A stretch of 64,000 bases of DNA, taken from positions 62,001 through 126,000 of the forward strand of contig NZ_JBQKUO010000002.1 in the NCBI RefSeq assembly GCF_052156635.1, given 5' to 3'. Shown one piece after another: positions 1 to 9,811 of the stretch (position 1 is the stretch's first letter; every line of letters begins with the position of its first letter). The stretch comes from Nitrospina sp052156635 (GTDB lineage Bacteria > Nitrospinota > Nitrospinia > Nitrospinales > Nitrospinaceae). The notes beneath the pieces are model-generated. The model did no database searches and was not told the origin of the DNA. It saw only the letters and a program-made list of their open reading frames with translations. Both the position numbers and the translations under genes were made by a program.

Positions 1-50
1 GCTCCTCCGATACCGATGAAATGAATGCGCCGTGTTTTTCCCAGAAACAT
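1..50 (-). CDS. murC: UDP-N-acetylmuramate--L-alanine ligase, N-terminal fragment
   Basis: Only the first 16 codons lie in the window; the gene runs off the left edge. The peptide MFLGKTRRIHFIGIGG has the HFIGIGG nucleotide-binding start typical of MurC, which adds L-alanine to UDP-MurNAc in the cytoplasm. It is the last visible gene of the minus-strand dcw cluster, 36 bp after murG, matching the common murG-murC order. An AGGAAGG ribosome site lies 13 bases before the chosen ATG. A nearer ATG (at 60) is out of frame, so the spacing is long but the start is the only sensible one. Confidence 0.85.
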   Translation of the reverse strand, partial: MFLGKTRRIHFIGIGG

Positions 51-86
51 GGGGTCGCATGATCCTTCCTGTAAAAAGGGGCGGTA

Positions 87-1181
87 TTAAATCGCCGCAC
101 CCATCAATTGACGGCACAGGTCGCGCACGCGATTCGTCGCGTCGCGCCGCCCCAGCCTGAAACTGTTCTTCGCCCGCTCTTCCAGCTTGTCCGGATTCTG
201 CATCGCGTCGAGGACGGACTGGGCGAGCTTGTGTCCGTTGATGTTGCGGTCGAGGATGACCTCGGCCGCATCCGCCGCTTCCAGCACGCGTGCGTTGTGC
301 TCCTGATGATTGTGTGCGGCGAACGGGAAGGGGACGAGCACCGAAACCTTGCCGGTTGCCGTCACTTCCGCCAGTGTTGTGGCTCCGGCGCGGCAGATCA
401 CGAGCGACGCCTTCCGGTACTGCTCTTCCATGTCGTAGATGAACGCCTCGGCGCGGGCGGAGAATCCCGCCTGTTCATAGCGTTGCCGAACGAGGGCTTC
501 GTCCTTTTCCCCGGTCTGGTGAACGATTTGGAGATCCCCTTTCACGCTTTCGAGATGTTCAAGCGCTTCCAACATCGCCGCGTTGATCGACTGCGCGCCC
601 TGGCTCCCGCCGAGGATCAGCAGGTGGAAGGGCTGGCCGGGTTTCCACGCCGTCGGTTCTTCTTCCCTGCAGAATTCTTCGCGGATCATGTTGCCCGTCT
701 CCACCACCTTGCCGGCGGGGAAGTAGTCCCGCGACTGCTCGAACGACACGGCGACTTTGCTTGCGATTCTGGCGATCAGCCGGTTGGTGACACCCGGCAC
801 CGTATTCTGTTCGTGCACGAGAATGGGAATTCGAAGCATCCACGCCGCCACCGCGACCGGACCCGACACGTAGCCGCCGACACCGACCACGAGGTTCGGC
901 CGCTTGCGGATGAGAAAACACATCGACTGCGCCAGGCCCACCGGGAGCTTGCACCACGAAGTCCAGCGTCCCAGGCCCTTCTTGCCCAGCAGGCCGCTCG
1001 AGAGGATGGTTTTGAGCGGCAGGCCTTCGCGCGGTAGAACGCGGGCTTCCAGGCCGCGTTTCGTGCCGACAAAGGTGATTTCGATGTTTTCGTCCATGGC
1101 TTTCAAAGCTCTGGCCAGCGCGATACCGGGATACAGGTGCCCCCCGGTTCCGCCTCCGGCTATGACGACGTAGTTCGCCAT
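87..1181 (-). CDS. murG: Undecaprenyldiphospho-muramoylpentapeptide beta-N-acetylglucosaminyltransferase
   Basis: MurG transfers GlcNAc from UDP-GlcNAc to lipid I, making lipid II on the inner face of the cytoplasmic membrane. The 364-residue product has the usual family length. It begins with the N-terminal GGGTGGHLYPGIALA loop that binds the lipid substrate, and the C-terminal half carries the GGSQGAQSIN segment and the RAGATTLAE motif of the UDP-GlcNAc site. It lies 10 bp after ftsW and 36 bp before murC in the same direction, so it is part of the dcw transcript. The ATG start is unambiguous. Confidence 0.97.
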   Translation of the reverse strand: MANYVVIAGGGTGGHLYPGIALARALKAMDENIEITFVGTKRGLEARVLPREGLPLKTILSSGLLGKKGLGRWTSWCKLPVGLAQSMCFLIRKRPNLVVGVGGYVSGPVAVAAWMLRIPILVHEQNTVPGVTNRLIARIASKVAVSFEQSRDYFPAGKVVETGNMIREEFCREEEPTAWKPGQPFHLLILGGSQGAQSINAAMLEALEHLESVKGDLQIVHQTGEKDEALVRQRYEQAGFSARAEAFIYDMEEQYRKASLVICRAGATTLAEVTATGKVSVLVPFPFAAHNHQEHNARVLEAADAAEVILDRNINGHKLAQSVLDAMQNPDKLEERAKNSFRLGRRDATNRVRDLCRQLMGAAI

Positions 1182-1191
1182 CGTGTATGCA

Positions 1192-2301
1192 TCAACGTCG
1201 GACCGTTTGCTCCGATATGTTCAACAAAACCCCCATGCCGAGCATGGTGATCAACAACGACGACCCGCCCAGACTGATGAACGGGAGCGTCAACCCTTTC
1301 GTCGGCAGCAAACCCACCGCCACGCCCATGTTGGTGAACGCCTGAATAGCGACCAGCAACGTGAGTCCTGTGGCCAGGTGCGTGCCGTAAATGTCTTTTG
1401 CGTGGTACGCGATCTTGAAGCCACGCCACAGCACCAGCATGAACAGCGCGAGGATGCCCATGGTGCCGATGAATCCCAACTCTTCCCCGACGACGGAGAA
1501 GATGAAATCGGTGTGCGCTTCCGGCAGGTAAAACAACTTCTGCCGGCTGTCGCCCAGGCCCAGTCCCCATATGCCGCCGCGTCCGAAGGCGAGGAACGAC
1601 TGCACCGCCTGGAAACCGGTATCCGACGGGTCCGCCCACGGATCGAGAAACGACAACAGGCGGCGCTTGCGGTACTCCGCACTCAACACCGCCGAGATGA
1701 GGAACGGCGCGGCGGCGATGACGGAGTAGACCAGGTAATTTTTTTTCACTCCCGCGATGTACAGCATGGTGAAGCAGACAATCGAGATGATGAGTGCCGT
1801 CCCGAAGTCCGGTTGCAGGAGAATCAGCATGAAAAAGATACCGAGCACGATGAGGTTCGGCAGGAATCCGTAAGCGAAGTTGCCCAGCTTGTCGGCGCGT
1901 TTGACCAGGGATTTGGCCATGAACAGGATGACGGCGAACTTGGCCAGTTCCGACGGCTGGAACGAAAAGCCGCCCAGCACCAGCCAGCGCCGGGCGCCGC
2001 CGACTTCCTTGCTCATCTCCGGCATCATCACCGCGATGAGCAGGAATACGGTGGCGGCCATAACGGGATAAGTTGCGCCGTCCAACTTGTGGTAGTCCAC
2101 GGATTTCGCCGCAAACAGCATGGCCGTTCCAATCAGGACCCACAGCAGGTGCCGTTTCAGGAAAAACCAGGAGTCCTGGTATTCTTCCATCGCATACACC
2201 GCGCTCGAGCTGAACACCATGACGATGCCGATGAGCACGAGCAGGGCGACGGCGAAGGCCAAAATGCGGTCGCATCCCGGTTGTGCGTTTTTCTGGGCCA
2301 T
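1192..2301 (-). CDS. ftsW: Peptidoglycan glycosyltransferase FtsW (SEDS family)
   Basis: A 369-residue polytopic membrane protein of the SEDS family. FtsW polymerises lipid II into septal glycan together with its class B PBP partner FtsI. The first membrane helix runs from about residue 14 to 36 and is followed by many hydrophobic segments. The SEDS signature is visible in the GGARRWLVLGGFSFQPSEL stretch near residue 105 and in the late LPFISLGGSSL stretch near residue 335. Its position between murD and murG is the classic one and favours FtsW over RodA. The downstream neighbour murG is 10 bp away. Confidence 0.96.
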   Translation of the reverse strand: MAQKNAQPGCDRILAFAVALLVLIGIVMVFSSSAVYAMEEYQDSWFFLKRHLLWVLIGTAMLFAAKSVDYHKLDGATYPVMAATVFLLIAVMMPEMSKEVGGARRWLVLGGFSFQPSELAKFAVILFMAKSLVKRADKLGNFAYGFLPNLIVLGIFFMLILLQPDFGTALIISIVCFTMLYIAGVKKNYLVYSVIAAAPFLISAVLSAEYRKRRLLSFLDPWADPSDTGFQAVQSFLAFGRGGIWGLGLGDSRQKLFYLPEAHTDFIFSVVGEELGFIGTMGILALFMLVLWRGFKIAYHAKDIYGTHLATGLTLLVAIQAFTNMGVAVGLLPTKGLTLPFISLGGSSLLITMLGMGVLLNISEQTVRR

Positions 2302-2346
2302 AAACCAATTCCTCAGGCGGAAACCGCATGAAATCCGCCGCTTCTT

Positions 2347-3684
2347 TCACAAACGTTGAACGCATTCGCGGAAGCGTTCACCCCGGTCCGCGTAATCGCG
2401 GAACATGTCGAAACTGGCGCACGCGGGCGAGAGCAGAACCACGTCACCCGGTTCCGCGTGTCGGTAGGCGGCCTGCACTGCGGCGTCCATGCTTTCCGCC
2501 GCCTCGTGGTCGAACGATCCGTCCAGCACCGCCTCTATCTTTGAACGGGCCTCACCGATGAGTACAAGGAACTTGACCCGTCCAAGAAAGATTTCCTTGA
2601 GGGCGGAGAAGTCGCCCCCTTTGTCTTTGCCTCCGGCGATCAGGATCACCGGGCGGTCGAAGCTGTTGAGCGATTTTTCCACTGCGCCGATGTTCGTTCC
2701 TTTCGAATCGTTGATGAAATCGACGCCGTTGACCGTGCGTATCCATTCGAGCCGGTGCGGCAGGCCTTCGAACTCGCGGAGCGTCGCCGGCATGGCGGCG
2801 GGATCGACTCCCGCAAGATAGGCCGCGGCCATGGCGGCCAGCACGTTTTCCATCTGCCGGGCGAGCGCCGGTTTCAAATCATTCATTTCAATCACCGGGA
2901 TGGCGCTGCCGCCCCACTGCAGGAAGGCGGCGCCTTCTTCCAGGTAAGCACCCACCGGCAACTCGTACCGGGTGCTGAAGCTCACCGTCTGCGCTTTTTT
3001 GTTTTCAGCCATCTTTTTCACCCACGGGTCGTCGGCGTTGATCACCATCCAGTCGTCTTCGGTCTGGCGGGCGGCGATGCGCTCCTTCAGCGTGGCGTAG
3101 GTTTCCATTGAGCCGTGCCGGTCCAGGTGATCCGGAGTCAGGTTCAGAATCACACTGATGAACGGATGAAATGTATCGACGCCCTCCAGCTGGAAACTGC
3201 TGACCTCGAGCACCATGTAGTCCCTGGGGGGCGGATCGATCAGCGCCACGAACGGCACACCGATGTTGCCTCCGACCTTGATGTCGTACCCCGCGCCTTT
3301 CAACAACGCGCCGATGAGCGATGTCGTCGTTGTCTTGCCGTTGGTGCCGGTGACGGCGATGATCGGGGTCGTGCAGAGACGCGACGCCAGTTCCAGTTCG
3401 CTGATGACCTCCACGCCCTTCTGGCGTGCGGGTTCGAGTTCCGGATTGTGGATGTCCACGCCGGGGCTGAGCACGATGAGATCGAGCGTATCGCCCTCCG
3501 GGGCTGACGTTTCGAACCGGGTCTCGATCCCAGCATCGAGTTGCCGCACCGCCTCTTCCAGCTCCGCAAGGGATTTCTGGTCGCACACCGTCACCTTCGC
3601 CCCGCGCTGTGCGAGGAAGTTGGCGGTGGCGATGCCGGTGCGGGCAAGGCCGACGATGGCAATGTGTTTTCCCGTTACGTCCAT
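2347..3684 (-). CDS. murD: UDP-N-acetylmuramoyl-L-alanine--D-glutamate ligase
   Basis: MurD adds D-glutamate to UDP-MurNAc-L-Ala using ATP. The N-terminal Rossmann-like domain starts IAIVGLARTGIA. The central ATPase domain has the Mur-ligase P-loop VTGTNGKTTTT near residue 115, and NLTPDHLDRHG follows further on. The C-terminal domain carries INDSKGTN and DKGGDF. Length 445 residues is normal. I take the ATG at 3684; an in-frame TTG two codons upstream is also possible. It follows mraY by 7 bp and precedes ftsW. Confidence 0.96.
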   Translation of the reverse strand: MDVTGKHIAIVGLARTGIATANFLAQRGAKVTVCDQKSLAELEEAVRQLDAGIETRFETSAPEGDTLDLIVLSPGVDIHNPELEPARQKGVEVISELELASRLCTTPIIAVTGTNGKTTTTSLIGALLKGAGYDIKVGGNIGVPFVALIDPPPRDYMVLEVSSFQLEGVDTFHPFISVILNLTPDHLDRHGSMETYATLKERIAARQTEDDWMVINADDPWVKKMAENKKAQTVSFSTRYELPVGAYLEEGAAFLQWGGSAIPVIEMNDLKPALARQMENVLAAMAAAYLAGVDPAAMPATLREFEGLPHRLEWIRTVNGVDFINDSKGTNIGAVEKSLNSFDRPVILIAGGKDKGGDFSALKEIFLGRVKFLVLIGEARSKIEAVLDGSFDHEAAESMDAAVQAAYRHAEPGDVVLLSPACASFDMFRDYADRGERFRECVQRL

Positions 3685-3691
3685 AAGCAAT

Positions 3692-4777
3692 TCATCTCAG
3701 CTTCAGCGTGCTCAGGCTGAGCATGGCCAGCACGACGGCGATGATCCAGAAACGGACGATCACCTTCGGCTCTTCCCAGCCCAGGTGCTCGAAATGATGG
3801 TGCAGGGGGGCCATCTTGAAAAACCGTTTGCCTCCCGTGTACTTGAAATACGCGACCTGGATGATGACCGACAGCGCTTCGATGACGAAGATGCCGCCGA
3901 CTAAAATCAACAGCAGTTCCTGTTTGGCGATCACCGCCACGGTGCCGAGGATCGCTCCCAGCGAAAGCGAACCGACATCCCCCATGAACATCTGCGCGGG
4001 ATAGGCGTTGAACCAGAGAAAGCCCAGGCTCGCTCCGACGATGGCGGACGTGAGCACGGCGATTTCCCCCGCGCCGCCGACGTACTGGATATTCAGGTAG
4101 CCCGCGAATTTGAAATGCCCGGTGATGTACACCAGGGCAGTGTAAGTGAGCGTGGCGATGATGATGGGACCGATGGCCAGGCCGTCCAGGCCGTCGGTCA
4201 GGTTCACGGCATTGGAAGTGCCGACGATGACGATGACGATCAGCACCACGTACCAGCCGCCGAGATCCGGTGTGAAATCCTTGAAGAAAGGCACATACAG
4301 GTTGGTGGCGAATCCCATGCGATGAGGATCGAAGTAGGTGCAGAACAGGCCCACCATCGTGGCCACCAGAATCTGCCAGAACAGTTTCGACCGTGCAGTC
4401 AGCCCTTTGCCTTTGCGCAGTTTCAGAAAGTCATCGACGAAACCGATGAGGCCGAAACCAACCGCGACGAAAATCAGCAACCACACATACGTGTTGGTGA
4501 GGTTCGCCCACAACAGGGTGGCGAGCAGGAATGTGAAGATGACCAGCAGGCCTCCCATCGTCGGGGTGCCGGATTTTGAAATATGCGATTGCGGTCCGTC
4601 GGTGCGGATGGTCTCGCCGACTTCCAGTTTCTGCAGGGCGCGGATGACCATGGGGCCAAAGACCAGGCACAGCACGAGCGCGGTGATGCCGGCGTAGGCC
4701 GAGCGAAACGTGATGTAGCGAAACACGTTGAAGATGGAATAGTCCGAACTGAGCGGATAAAACAGGTGATAGAACAT
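3692..4777 (-). CDS. mraY: Phospho-N-acetylmuramoyl-pentapeptide-transferase
   Basis: MraY moves phospho-MurNAc-pentapeptide from UDP to undecaprenyl phosphate, forming lipid I. The open frame extends 28 codons further upstream, but the ATG at 4777 gives 361 residues, the usual family length, and an N-terminus MFYHLFYPL typical of MraY. Signature motifs are present: the aspartate motif FVDDFLKLRKGKG, NLTDGLDGLAIG with the third catalytic aspartate, and the cytoplasmic HHHFEHLGWEE loop near the C-terminus. About ten membrane helices are apparent. It sits 8 bp after murF and 7 bp before murD. Confidence 0.96.
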   Translation of the reverse strand: MFYHLFYPLSSDYSIFNVFRYITFRSAYAGITALVLCLVFGPMVIRALQKLEVGETIRTDGPQSHISKSGTPTMGGLLVIFTFLLATLLWANLTNTYVWLLIFVAVGFGLIGFVDDFLKLRKGKGLTARSKLFWQILVATMVGLFCTYFDPHRMGFATNLYVPFFKDFTPDLGGWYVVLIVIVIVGTSNAVNLTDGLDGLAIGPIIIATLTYTALVYITGHFKFAGYLNIQYVGGAGEIAVLTSAIVGASLGFLWFNAYPAQMFMGDVGSLSLGAILGTVAVIAKQELLLILVGGIFVIEALSVIIQVAYFKYTGGKRFFKMAPLHHHFEHLGWEEPKVIVRFWIIAVVLAMLSLSTLKLR

Positions 4778-4785
4778 ATCCCTTT

Positions 4786-6180
4786 TTACCGGGCGGTGCC
4801 GGTGAACCTTTCGATCACGGTTTCCATTTGCGACCCACGGGACCCCTTGAACAGCAGGCAATCCCCTGTGCGAGCGTGTTGTTTCAAAAATTGCGCGGCG
4901 TTATCGTGTGTTTCCCCGCGGTGAATGTGTTCGGCGTCCATGCCGCGCTCGGCAGCGGCGTCTGCGGCGAGCCCCGCCAGCATTCCCACGGTAACGAGGT
5001 AGTCGATTCCGTTCTCAACCGCCCATTCGCCGACCTGACGGTGTGCGGGGTTTTCCCGTTCGCCCAGCTCCAGCATGGCGCCCATTACCAGAAAACGGCG
5101 CCCGGTGCAGGGCAGGGCGTTGAGAGTGTGGATGGCTTCCCGCATCGAACGCGGATTCGCGTTGTACGTGTCGTTCAGAATCGTCATGCCGCTGTGTTCG
5201 AATACCTGACCGCGCTGGTTGAGTCCCTGAGTTGCTTCCAGGCCGGGCACCATGCTCTCAATCTTCATTCCGAGGGCCGCTCCCGTGGCCAGCGCCGCCA
5301 GTGCATTCCGCACATTGTGCATCCCCGAAAACGGCAGCCGGACCGGCGCCGTGGTGTCGAACACCCTTGCTGTGAATTCGATCCGGGTGATGTCGGCGGC
5401 GCGGATGTCGCGCGCCTGCACGTCGGCGGACGGATCGAGCCCAAACGTGATGGCCCGCGCGCGCAAGCCGTCCGCGAGCTCCACCACCAGCGGATCATCC
5501 GCGTTGACGATGGCGGTCCCGTTTTCCTTCAATGCCTCGAACAGTTCGCCCTTGGCCGCCTGCACGTCCCTGATGGTTTTCAACTGCACCATGTGCGCTT
5601 CCGAGACGTTGGTGATGACGCCGATCTCCGGTTTGGCGATTTTCGCGAGGCGGCGGATTTCCCCCGCCGCGCTCATGCCCATTTCGATCACCGCCACTTT
5701 GTGCTCGCGCGTCAGGTTGAGAAGCGTGAGCGGCACGCCGATGTGGTTGTTCAGGTTGCCTTGCGTCTTGAGCGTTTTGAATCGGGTGCCGGTGATGGCC
5801 GCGATCATTTCTTTCGTGGTCGATTTGCCGTTGGTGCCGGTGACGCCGACCACCCGCACGTCCTGCTGATTGCGGTGATACGCCGCAAGATCCTGCAATG
5901 CTTTCAACGTGTCGGGTACGGCAACGGCGAAGGGACCTTCCTGTAATTCATCGAGGGGCAGGCGTGTGCGGTCGGAGACGATCACCCCGGCCGGCTTTTT
6001 AGCGATGGCCTCGTTCAGGAAATCGTGTCCGTCAAATCGATCTCCCTGAATGCATACGAACAGTTCGCCCGCTTTCAGGGTACGGGTATCGATCGACACG
6101 CCGGAGAAGCGTGATGTCGCAGAGCCCACTATTTTTTCCCCATTCACGGCTGAAATCACGGTTTGCAAATCGCTATCCAT
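4786..6180 (-). CDS. murF: UDP-N-acetylmuramoyl-tripeptide--D-alanyl-D-alanine ligase
   Basis: MurF completes the muropeptide by adding D-Ala-D-Ala. The 464-residue protein has the Mur-ligase P-loop VTGTNGKSTTKEMIA near residue 115, preceded by a MurE/MurF-type N-terminal domain (SIDTRTLKAGELFVCIQG). LNDTYNANPRSM marks the MurF C-terminal region. Its start overlaps the end of murE by 8 bp, which suggests translational coupling. mraY follows 8 bp downstream. Confidence 0.96.
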   Translation of the reverse strand: MDSDLQTVISAVNGEKIVGSATSRFSGVSIDTRTLKAGELFVCIQGDRFDGHDFLNEAIAKKPAGVIVSDRTRLPLDELQEGPFAVAVPDTLKALQDLAAYHRNQQDVRVVGVTGTNGKSTTKEMIAAITGTRFKTLKTQGNLNNHIGVPLTLLNLTREHKVAVIEMGMSAAGEIRRLAKIAKPEIGVITNVSEAHMVQLKTIRDVQAAKGELFEALKENGTAIVNADDPLVVELADGLRARAITFGLDPSADVQARDIRAADITRIEFTARVFDTTAPVRLPFSGMHNVRNALAALATGAALGMKIESMVPGLEATQGLNQRGQVFEHSGMTILNDTYNANPRSMREAIHTLNALPCTGRRFLVMGAMLELGERENPAHRQVGEWAVENGIDYLVTVGMLAGLAADAAAERGMDAEHIHRGETHDNAAQFLKQHARTGDCLLFKGSRGSQMETVIERFTGTAR

Positions 6181-7675
6181 TCACATTGAACCTTTGTTGC
6201 AGAGCTTCGGCCGCCTCTTCGCGGTCGTCGAAGTGAATCTTTTCCGTTCCGAGGATCTGGTAATCCTCGTGTCCCTTGCCTGCGATCAGCACCAGGTCGC
6301 CCGATTGCGCCTTATTAATGGCGAAGCGGATGGCGTCGCGGCGCTCCGGCAGGACCATGTAGCGTTCCTCGGGATTGATGTTGTCCGGGATGCCTTCAAG
6401 AATCTGGTCGATGATCCCGTTCGGGTCTTCCGTGCGCGGGTTGTCGGAGGTGATGACGGCGAAGTCCGCCAATTCCGCGGCAATCCTTCCCATGACCGGG
6501 CGCTTGGTGTTGTCGCGGTCGCCGCCGCACCCGACAACGACGATCACCTTTCCGGAAGAAATAGTGCGAGCGGCTTTCAATGCGTTGAGGAGAGCGTCAT
6601 CGGTGTGGGCGTAATCCACCGCCACGGTGAAGTTCTGCCCCATGTCCACTTTGTCGAAGCGTCCCGGCACCCGCGCAAGTTCCCTCACGCCGCGGGCGAT
6701 GGTGTCGAGGGCGATGCCCTGGATCAATCCCACCGCCGCCGCCGAAAGGATGTTGTAGATGTTGTGGCGGCCAAGCAGCGTCGATTGAATTTCCGTATCG
6801 CCGTAAGGTGTTTTCAGGATGAAGCGCACGCCGTCGGGATCGATCTTGATGTCTTCTGCCGTGACATCCGCGGATTGTTCGAGGCCGGTGGTCAGAGTGA
6901 CCGAATCGATTTCGGAAGCGATTTCGCGACCGACGGCATCGTCGATGTTGATCACCTGCTTGCCAACGGTGCAATCCAGGAACAGGCTTTTCTTGCTTTG
7001 TTTGTAGTGGTCGAGCGTCTTGTGGTAGTCGAGGTGGTCGCGTGAGAAATTGGTGAAAACGGCGACGGCGAATTTGAGTTCGCGCACGCGCTTGAGAGCC
7101 AGCGAATGCGACGACACCTCCATGACACAGCGCTGAACCCCCGCCGCCCACATCTCCGCCAGCATGCGGTTGATTTCAAGCGCCTCCGGCGTAGTCATCG
7201 GTGCCGGACGCAGGGTGTCCGCGTAGCGGTAGTTGATGGACCCGATGATGCCGCTGGGCTCTTCGTTGGCCTTGTAAATGCTTTCCAGCAGGTAAGTGAG
7301 GGTGGTTTTGCCGTTGGTTCCGGTGACCCCGGTGAGTTCCATGTGGTGCGACGGATCGCCGTGAAACCGGGCCGACACCCACGCCAGCGCGTGACGCGCG
7401 TCCCTGACGTGGAGCCCTGTGGCGTTCTGTCCGCCGACGCCCTGCTCCATCAAATCCTCGACGCCGGTTTCAGTGACAAACGCCACCGCACCGCGCTCCA
7501 ATGCGTCGGCGATGAACAGACTTCCGTCGTGGTGGTGCCCCGGTATGGCGACGAACAAGGAACCCGGTTCCACTTTCCGCGAGTCGTAGGCGATCGAAAC
7601 GATATCGCGGTCGAGCGTGCCCACGAGGTTTTCCAGCGGAAAGCCGTTGATGAGTTTTACAAGTTTTTGGTTCAT
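6173..7675 (-). CDS. murE: UDP-N-acetylmuramoyl-L-alanyl-D-glutamate--2,6-diaminopimelate ligase
   Basis: MurE adds the third peptide residue of the cell wall precursor. The P-loop GVTGTNGKTTLTY is seen, and late in the protein the motif DNPR (TSDNPRTEDP) is present. DNPR is established as the signature of meso-diaminopimelate-specific MurE, so the wall is predicted to be the Gram-negative A1gamma type. I chose the ATG at 7675 (500 residues, start MNQKLVKLINGF). An alternative ATG at 7741 overlaps the ftsI stop as ATGA and would add 22 residues of less typical sequence; coupling from ftsI could favour that one. Confidence 0.95.
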   Translation of the reverse strand: MNQKLVKLINGFPLENLVGTLDRDIVSIAYDSRKVEPGSLFVAIPGHHHDGSLFIADALERGAVAFVTETGVEDLMEQGVGGQNATGLHVRDARHALAWVSARFHGDPSHHMELTGVTGTNGKTTLTYLLESIYKANEEPSGIIGSINYRYADTLRPAPMTTPEALEINRMLAEMWAAGVQRCVMEVSSHSLALKRVRELKFAVAVFTNFSRDHLDYHKTLDHYKQSKKSLFLDCTVGKQVINIDDAVGREIASEIDSVTLTTGLEQSADVTAEDIKIDPDGVRFILKTPYGDTEIQSTLLGRHNIYNILSAAAVGLIQGIALDTIARGVRELARVPGRFDKVDMGQNFTVAVDYAHTDDALLNALKAARTISSGKVIVVVGCGGDRDNTKRPVMGRIAAELADFAVITSDNPRTEDPNGIIDQILEGIPDNINPEERYMVLPERRDAIRFAINKAQSGDLVLIAGKGHEDYQILGTEKIHFDDREEAAEALQQRFNVNG

Positions 7676-7737
7676 CACAAAATAAACTCCGCAGTTTGCG
7701 GATGACGGTTCGTCATGATTTGCCGTTTTAACGACGA

Positions 7738-9477
7738 TCATGTCCGGTCCAGGACAAACACACGCTCCCTGCTCGATGGAATATGCAGGTAGCGCAGGGT
7801 TTTTTCAGCCAGGCGCTGGAACACCGGCGCCGCGACCTCTCCGCCCCAGTACGATTTTTGCGGCTCGTCGATCATCACCAGGATCACCAGCCGGGGTGCG
7901 TCCGCCGGTACGAAGCCGATGAACGAAGCGAGATACGCGGACGTGGAATATGTATGCGTTTCGGGATCGATCTTCTGTGCGGTACCGGTTTTCCCCGCGA
8001 CCTCAAAGCCGGGAATGCCCGCCTGCTTGCCGGTGCCGTGTTTCACCGCCTGCTTGAGCATGTCGATCATCTGCCGGCTGGTATGACGTGTGAGCACGCG
8101 GCGGATGATCTGTTCTTCCGGCTGCTTCACCACTTCGCCGTTTTTCAGAACCTCGTGAGTGACGTGCGGCTTCACCAGAAGGCCGCCGTTGGCGATGGCC
8201 GCAATGGCCGCCGTCATCTGCAGGGGAGACACCGAAATCTCGTGCCCGAACGAAATGGATGCGAGTGACAGACCCGACCAGTCGGAAAGATCCCGCACCA
8301 TGCCCGGGGTCTCACCCGGCAGGTCCACGCCCAGGCGGGAACCGAAGCCGAAGTTGCGGATGTATTCATGAAAGCGTTCCTCGCCCAGCTTTTGCGCCAC
8401 CTTGATCGCGCCGATATTGCTCGACTTGGAGATGATGTTTTGCAGGGTCAGCCAGCCGAAGCGGTGGTTGGCGGCTTCGCCGATGTGGATTCCGCCGATT
8501 TCGTAGTTGCCGTTTTCACAGAAAAAGATGTCGTTCGGCCGCGCAACGCCTTCTTCCAATGCCGCTGCGACGACGATGGGCTTGAAAATAGAACCCGGTT
8601 CGTATGCGTGTGTGACAGCGGGGTTGCCCCACCGTTTGCGCGGAAAGGCGGCAAAGTTGTTCGGATTGAACCCAGGGTAGGAGGCGAGGGCGTAGATGCT
8701 GCCGTCGTTCGGGTCCATCACAATAACCAGTCCGCTTTTAGCCTGGAACTCGCGCACCTGTTTTTCCAGTTCCTGTTCGGCATGGAACTGGATGACTTCG
8801 TCGATGGTCAGGACCAGGTCGCGGTTGCGATGCGAGGCGTCGTCCGGACCCGTTTGCAGATACCGGCCGCGCGCGTCCTTTTCCACCACCTTCCGCTTCA
8901 GTTTGCCCTTGAGCAGGGACTGGCGCTCGTGTTCGATTCCTGCCAGGCCCTGATTGTCCAGACCGACGAAACCCAGCGTGCTGGCGGCCAACTGGCGGCG
9001 CGGGTAAAACCGCTTGCTTTCCTTAATGAAACCCACGCCGGGCAGGTCCAGTTGACGAAGCTGCGCAATCTCGTCCAGACGTGCCTTGCGTTTGATCCAG
9101 ACAAAATGTTTTTTTGAATTCACTTTTTCCAAAACGGCTTCCGGATCCAGGTTCAATGTACCGGCCAGGGCGCGGGCCGTCTCTTTGGAATTGAAAATTT
9201 CGCGGGGATCGATGTAAACGGATTCCACATCCAGGTTGGTTGCCAGCAGGTTCCGGTTTCTATCGAAAATATGGCCCCGGCCGGTGACGACTTCCACCGT
9301 CCGCAAGTACTGTTTCTGCGCCTGGGACAGGAGTTCGTCGTGCTGGAAGATCTGCAGATGCGCGAGCCTGCCCGCCAGGGCAAGGCCGCAAACCACAAAC
9401 AGAACAGAAACCACGGCCATGCGGCCTTTCAGGGCGGAATACAGGGTTTGCGGTGAATTTTTTTTGATGCGGCGCAT
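7738..9477 (-). CDS. ftsI: Peptidoglycan D,D-transpeptidase FtsI (class B PBP3)
   Basis: FtsI crosslinks septal peptidoglycan. It has one N-terminal membrane anchor (about residues 20-42), a class B PBP dimerisation domain beginning near GRGHIFDRN, and a transpeptidase domain with all three active-site motifs: SxxK in EPGSIFKPIV (near residue 295), SSN in SKSSNIGA, and KTGT in AGKTGTAQK (near residue 497). No PASTA repeats are seen. A GTG two codons upstream (9483) is an alternative start. It lies between ftsL and murE in the dcw cluster. Confidence 0.95.
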   Translation of the reverse strand: MRRIKKNSPQTLYSALKGRMAVVSVLFVVCGLALAGRLAHLQIFQHDELLSQAQKQYLRTVEVVTGRGHIFDRNRNLLATNLDVESVYIDPREIFNSKETARALAGTLNLDPEAVLEKVNSKKHFVWIKRKARLDEIAQLRQLDLPGVGFIKESKRFYPRRQLAASTLGFVGLDNQGLAGIEHERQSLLKGKLKRKVVEKDARGRYLQTGPDDASHRNRDLVLTIDEVIQFHAEQELEKQVREFQAKSGLVIVMDPNDGSIYALASYPGFNPNNFAAFPRKRWGNPAVTHAYEPGSIFKPIVVAAALEEGVARPNDIFFCENGNYEIGGIHIGEAANHRFGWLTLQNIISKSSNIGAIKVAQKLGEERFHEYIRNFGFGSRLGVDLPGETPGMVRDLSDWSGLSLASISFGHEISVSPLQMTAAIAAIANGGLLVKPHVTHEVLKNGEVVKQPEEQIIRRVLTRHTSRQMIDMLKQAVKHGTGKQAGIPGFEVAGKTGTAQKIDPETHTYSTSAYLASFIGFVPADAPRLVILVMIDEPQKSYWGGEVAAPVFQRLAEKTLRYLHIPSSRERVFVLDRT

Positions 9478-9487
9478 GGCCACGCCC

Positions 9488-9811
9488 TCACTTCACAAAG
9501 ATCGTGACGATCTGTTCCGGCCGGGGCTCCTGCATTCCCAACCGGTGTTCGGCCAGGTACTGGACCCGGTCCAGGGACAGCAGGCTGTCCCGCTCCAACT
9601 GAAGGAGGGTGTGTTCACGGAGCAGCTTGGTGTGGAGCCGTTGCTGCGCCTGGAAGTCGTACGCCAACTTGACCATCTTTACGTTTGGCCAAACGTAAAA
9701 GAGTCCGCCAAGGAGAAACAGGAACAAGCCGATCGTCACCACGCGGAATTCCATGGGCGACAGGTGAATCTGGGATCGGACCCATCTCAACCAGGATTGC
9801 GGATCAGTCAT
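9488..9811 (-). CDS. ftsL: Cell division protein FtsL
   Basis: A 107-residue single-pass protein: a short cytoplasmic N-terminus, a membrane helix at about residues 24-42, then a periplasmic helical region rich in Gln, Leu and Glu that looks like the coiled coil with which FtsL binds FtsB and FtsQ. The sequence itself is poorly conserved in this family, so the call depends on size, topology and the invariant location between rsmH and ftsI. Its start overlaps the rsmH stop by 8 bp. Confidence 0.85.
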   Translation of the reverse strand: MTDPQSWLRWVRSQIHLSPMEFRVVTIGLFLFLLGGLFYVWPNVKMVKLAYDFQAQQRLHTKLLREHTLLQLERDSLLSLDRVQYLAEHRLGMQEPRPEQIVTIFVK